A stretch of DNA of 64,000 nucleotides. Origin: Callipepla californica brunnescens. Its lineage: Eukaryota; Chordata; Aves; Galliformes; Odontophoridae. Under the pieces are notes generated by a model that had not been told where the DNA came from, did not search any database, and saw only the letters and a program-made list of their open reading frames with translations. The stretch is from NCBI GenBank assembly GCA_023055505.1, contig JALIRH010000004.1:9729368-9793367 (forward strand), read 5' to 3'. Below are positions 62,420 through 64,000 of this stretch, in pieces (within the stretch, counting starts at the first letter, position 1; each line of letters begins with the position of its first letter). The translations under genes were made by a program, and so were the position numbers.

Positions 62420-64000
62420 GTAAGACTCCTCTCGATAGTATTTATGTGCAATATTCTCAGACTCAGATTTATAATCATTTCTGTTTAGAAGTATGGATGT
62501 TTTGATAATCTAGAGTTGGCAAAAGCGATAAAACTATGCACAAAAAAGCTCACTGATTACAGAGTAAGATCTGTTATTCCTCGTACAGAAGTACAGATAG
62601 ATGGCACAGTATTCTGTTAGAACACTGTTGGGAAAAATGGTTGCGTAATTTTCTCTCCTTCCTCTATCCGTGTTGATACATGTGGTTTGTCATCTGTCTA
62701 AGTGATTTGCTTTATTTTTTTTTTTTATGCTCTGTATCACTTTGGGTTTCATTTAGTTGACCTACAGATTCTTTTCTCTCAGTTCCTGAAGTTGTTACCT
62801 ATTACTTTCAAATTTGATAATGGTTTCAAACAGCAATATGCCACCAAATTTCTTTTGAGTAGAAAAAGCTGTAGTAAGCCCACCTGGAGACAAAAATCCA
62901 TAAGAAGATAAAGGGATATATTTGAAAGACAGCCTGAAATTTTATATTGATTCTCCAAAGATAATGGTTGTTTTACTTTTGGGTAATAACCACGTGTAAT
63001 AAGCAGCTTCACAGAAATACAGTAAGAGTGCAGTGCATCAAGCCAGAAGGCAAAGCAATAAAACTGATATGAATTTGGCAGGGAAAAAGAAAAAATTCAG
63101 GCTTTTTCAGATATTAATTTATAAAACAAAACCAAGCCTTGAAGCGCAAGAGATCACTGTTACAATTTTCATTCACTGATTAAATGTATGACACCAATTT
63201 TTTTTTTTTCAAAAAAAAAAGAAAGGTTAGGCATTGAAATATTAAGGGATAGACTGTATAAGGTTAGAACCTTTTTATGTCCATGCCTTCGGTTACACAA
63301 ACATCTCTGTGATCATTTTATTTGCCTCCAGTGTCTTCACATGTTACCTTAGCCACTTCCCCACTATAACCCTGTAGACACAATTCTTTTTACTTGCAGA
63401 AGAGTCTGAATTTTGGGTAATAGGAAAAAGACTACAGCATGAGAGCAAAGCCATTCTCTACAGTGGAAAGTATACAGAATTTCTCAGAATGGCTTCTTTG
63501 TAGTGGTTAGGCACAAATAATAAGTAGTGTAAGTATACTAAGCTTTTTTGTTTGCAGTTGTAACTGTATAGCTCAGCACAATTAATGTAGCTTTGCTGTA
63601 CTTTTGCAGGCAGAAACGTTGCATTATCTAGTAAGATGATAGGATCTTGATGTTTACTGAACGACAGCTTTTGCAATGAAGTTTACTTTTGAAAACACTA
63701 CGCACTACTGTGCTTTTATAGACTGCTCTGGGCTATATTCTGGAATTAATTTTTTTGTCATTAAAAGCCAATAAAATCTCCTGGCTAATAGTCATCTATG
63801 ATTAACTACATTTTTATAAAAATACACCATGTTTAGCTGCATGTAGGGCACTGGTACTTAGTTTTATATGAAGAATGCTTCTATTAACATATTCCCTATT
63901 AGAAAACCATGACACTGACATTTTGTATGCATCTACCAGAAGCAATGGTTTGGACAGAGTCTAAGTTTAGAAATCACTTTGAATTTATACATGACATACA
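62420..64000 (+). other. CHID1: CHID1 intron 10 (partial)
   Basis: Non-coding sequence follows exon 9. I looked for the next expected protein block (Tyr-Ile-x-Thr-Leu-Lys and the Trp-Asp segment) and did not find it, so the intron continues past the right edge. Confidence 0.7.

Larger units (their letters stand above)
22400..64000 (+). other. CHID1: CHID1 gene (chitinase domain containing 1 / SI-CLP); 3' end outside window
   Basis: This plus-strand gene encodes a secreted or lysosomal chitinase-like protein of glycoside hydrolase family 18, known in mammals as stabilin-1 interacting chitinase-like protein. Nine coding exons are present, giving 959 coding bases or about 319 residues of an expected ~393. 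The order is: signal peptide (about residues 1-19, MRFLCIS...WLAEG), a lysine-rich linker, then the GH18 barrel with family-typical blocks QDRGLVVTD, GDVLGYITPWNSHGYD, ISPVWLQ, TGLHDVD, DEIEELSKS, FDGFVVEVW, SFSLMTYDYST, WVRACVQVLDP and KILLGLNFYGMDY. The GH18 catalytic DxxDxDxE signature is replaced by FDGFVVEVW, so chitinase activity is not expected; mammalian SI-CLP is known as a sugar-binding lectin-like protein. The missing end would carry the final barrel strands. Confidence 0.93.

Noticed and set aside
62420..64000. Remaining CHID1 exons before the right edge
   Set aside because: No match to the final barrel segments or the C-terminal block ending in Asp-Tyr-Phe-Tyr-Asp; they must lie beyond 64000.
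1..64000. tRNA, snoRNA, CRISPR or prokaryotic-type systems
   Set aside because: No B-box plus cloverleaf, no convincing C/D or H/ACA arrangement and no regular spaced repeats were seen. The organism is an avian vertebrate.

Overview
The window is a piece of vertebrate nuclear chromosome, almost certainly from a bird and probably a galliform such as chicken. Small exons are separated by long AT-rich introns, two compact CpG islands mark promoters, and the recognisable transposons are truncated CR1 3' ends plus one fragment that resembles an avian retroviral LTR. There are no bacterial-type operons, CRISPR arrays, rRNA or tRNA genes that I can see, and nearly all open reading frames are chance shadows in non-coding DNA.

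Two divergently transcribed protein-coding genes can be read. On the minus strand is the 5' end of AP2A2 (alpha-2 adaptin, large subunit of the AP-2 clathrin adaptor). Coding exon 1 is 17163-17229 and exon 2 is 5132-5200, separated by a 12-kb first intron; the rest of the gene lies left of base 1. Its CpG-island promoter spans about 16.6-17.5 kb. On the plus strand is CHID1 (chitinase domain containing 1, also called SI-CLP). A probable non-coding first exon ends near 22521 in a second CpG island. Nine coding exons then run from 25860 to 62419 with every splice phase consistent. They encode about 319 of the roughly 393 residues expected, so the last ~73 codons lie right of base 64000. AP2A2 and CHID1 are neighbours in human 11p15.5, which supports the alpha-2 rather than alpha-1 assignment.

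Region by region: 1-5131 is AP2A2 intron 2 (partial, with one CR1). 5201-17162 is AP2A2 intron 1 (one CR1, an AAC microsatellite, a GTCTAGAC palindrome, a triple ETS-like array). 17230-22380 is promoter plus 5 kb of apparently gene-free intergenic DNA. 22380-25803 is the CHID1 promoter, first exon and first intron. 25804-39410 carries seven coding exons. 39411-61437 is a 22-kb intron with an unclassified repeat, an LTR fragment and two very long homopolymer tracts. 61438-62419 holds two more exons, and 62420-64000 is the start of the next intron.

No new multi-gene system is evident. The most interesting items are: a predicted CHID1 upstream ORF with a perfect Kozak start whose stop overlaps the main start codon (ATGA); two perfect 14-bp intronic hairpins; a two-copy interspersed repeat carrying a pair of hairpins; and a CR1 plus T27 tract abutting the CHID1 exon-9 acceptor that pushes the branch point far upstream. 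All functional claims beyond gene identity are inference.
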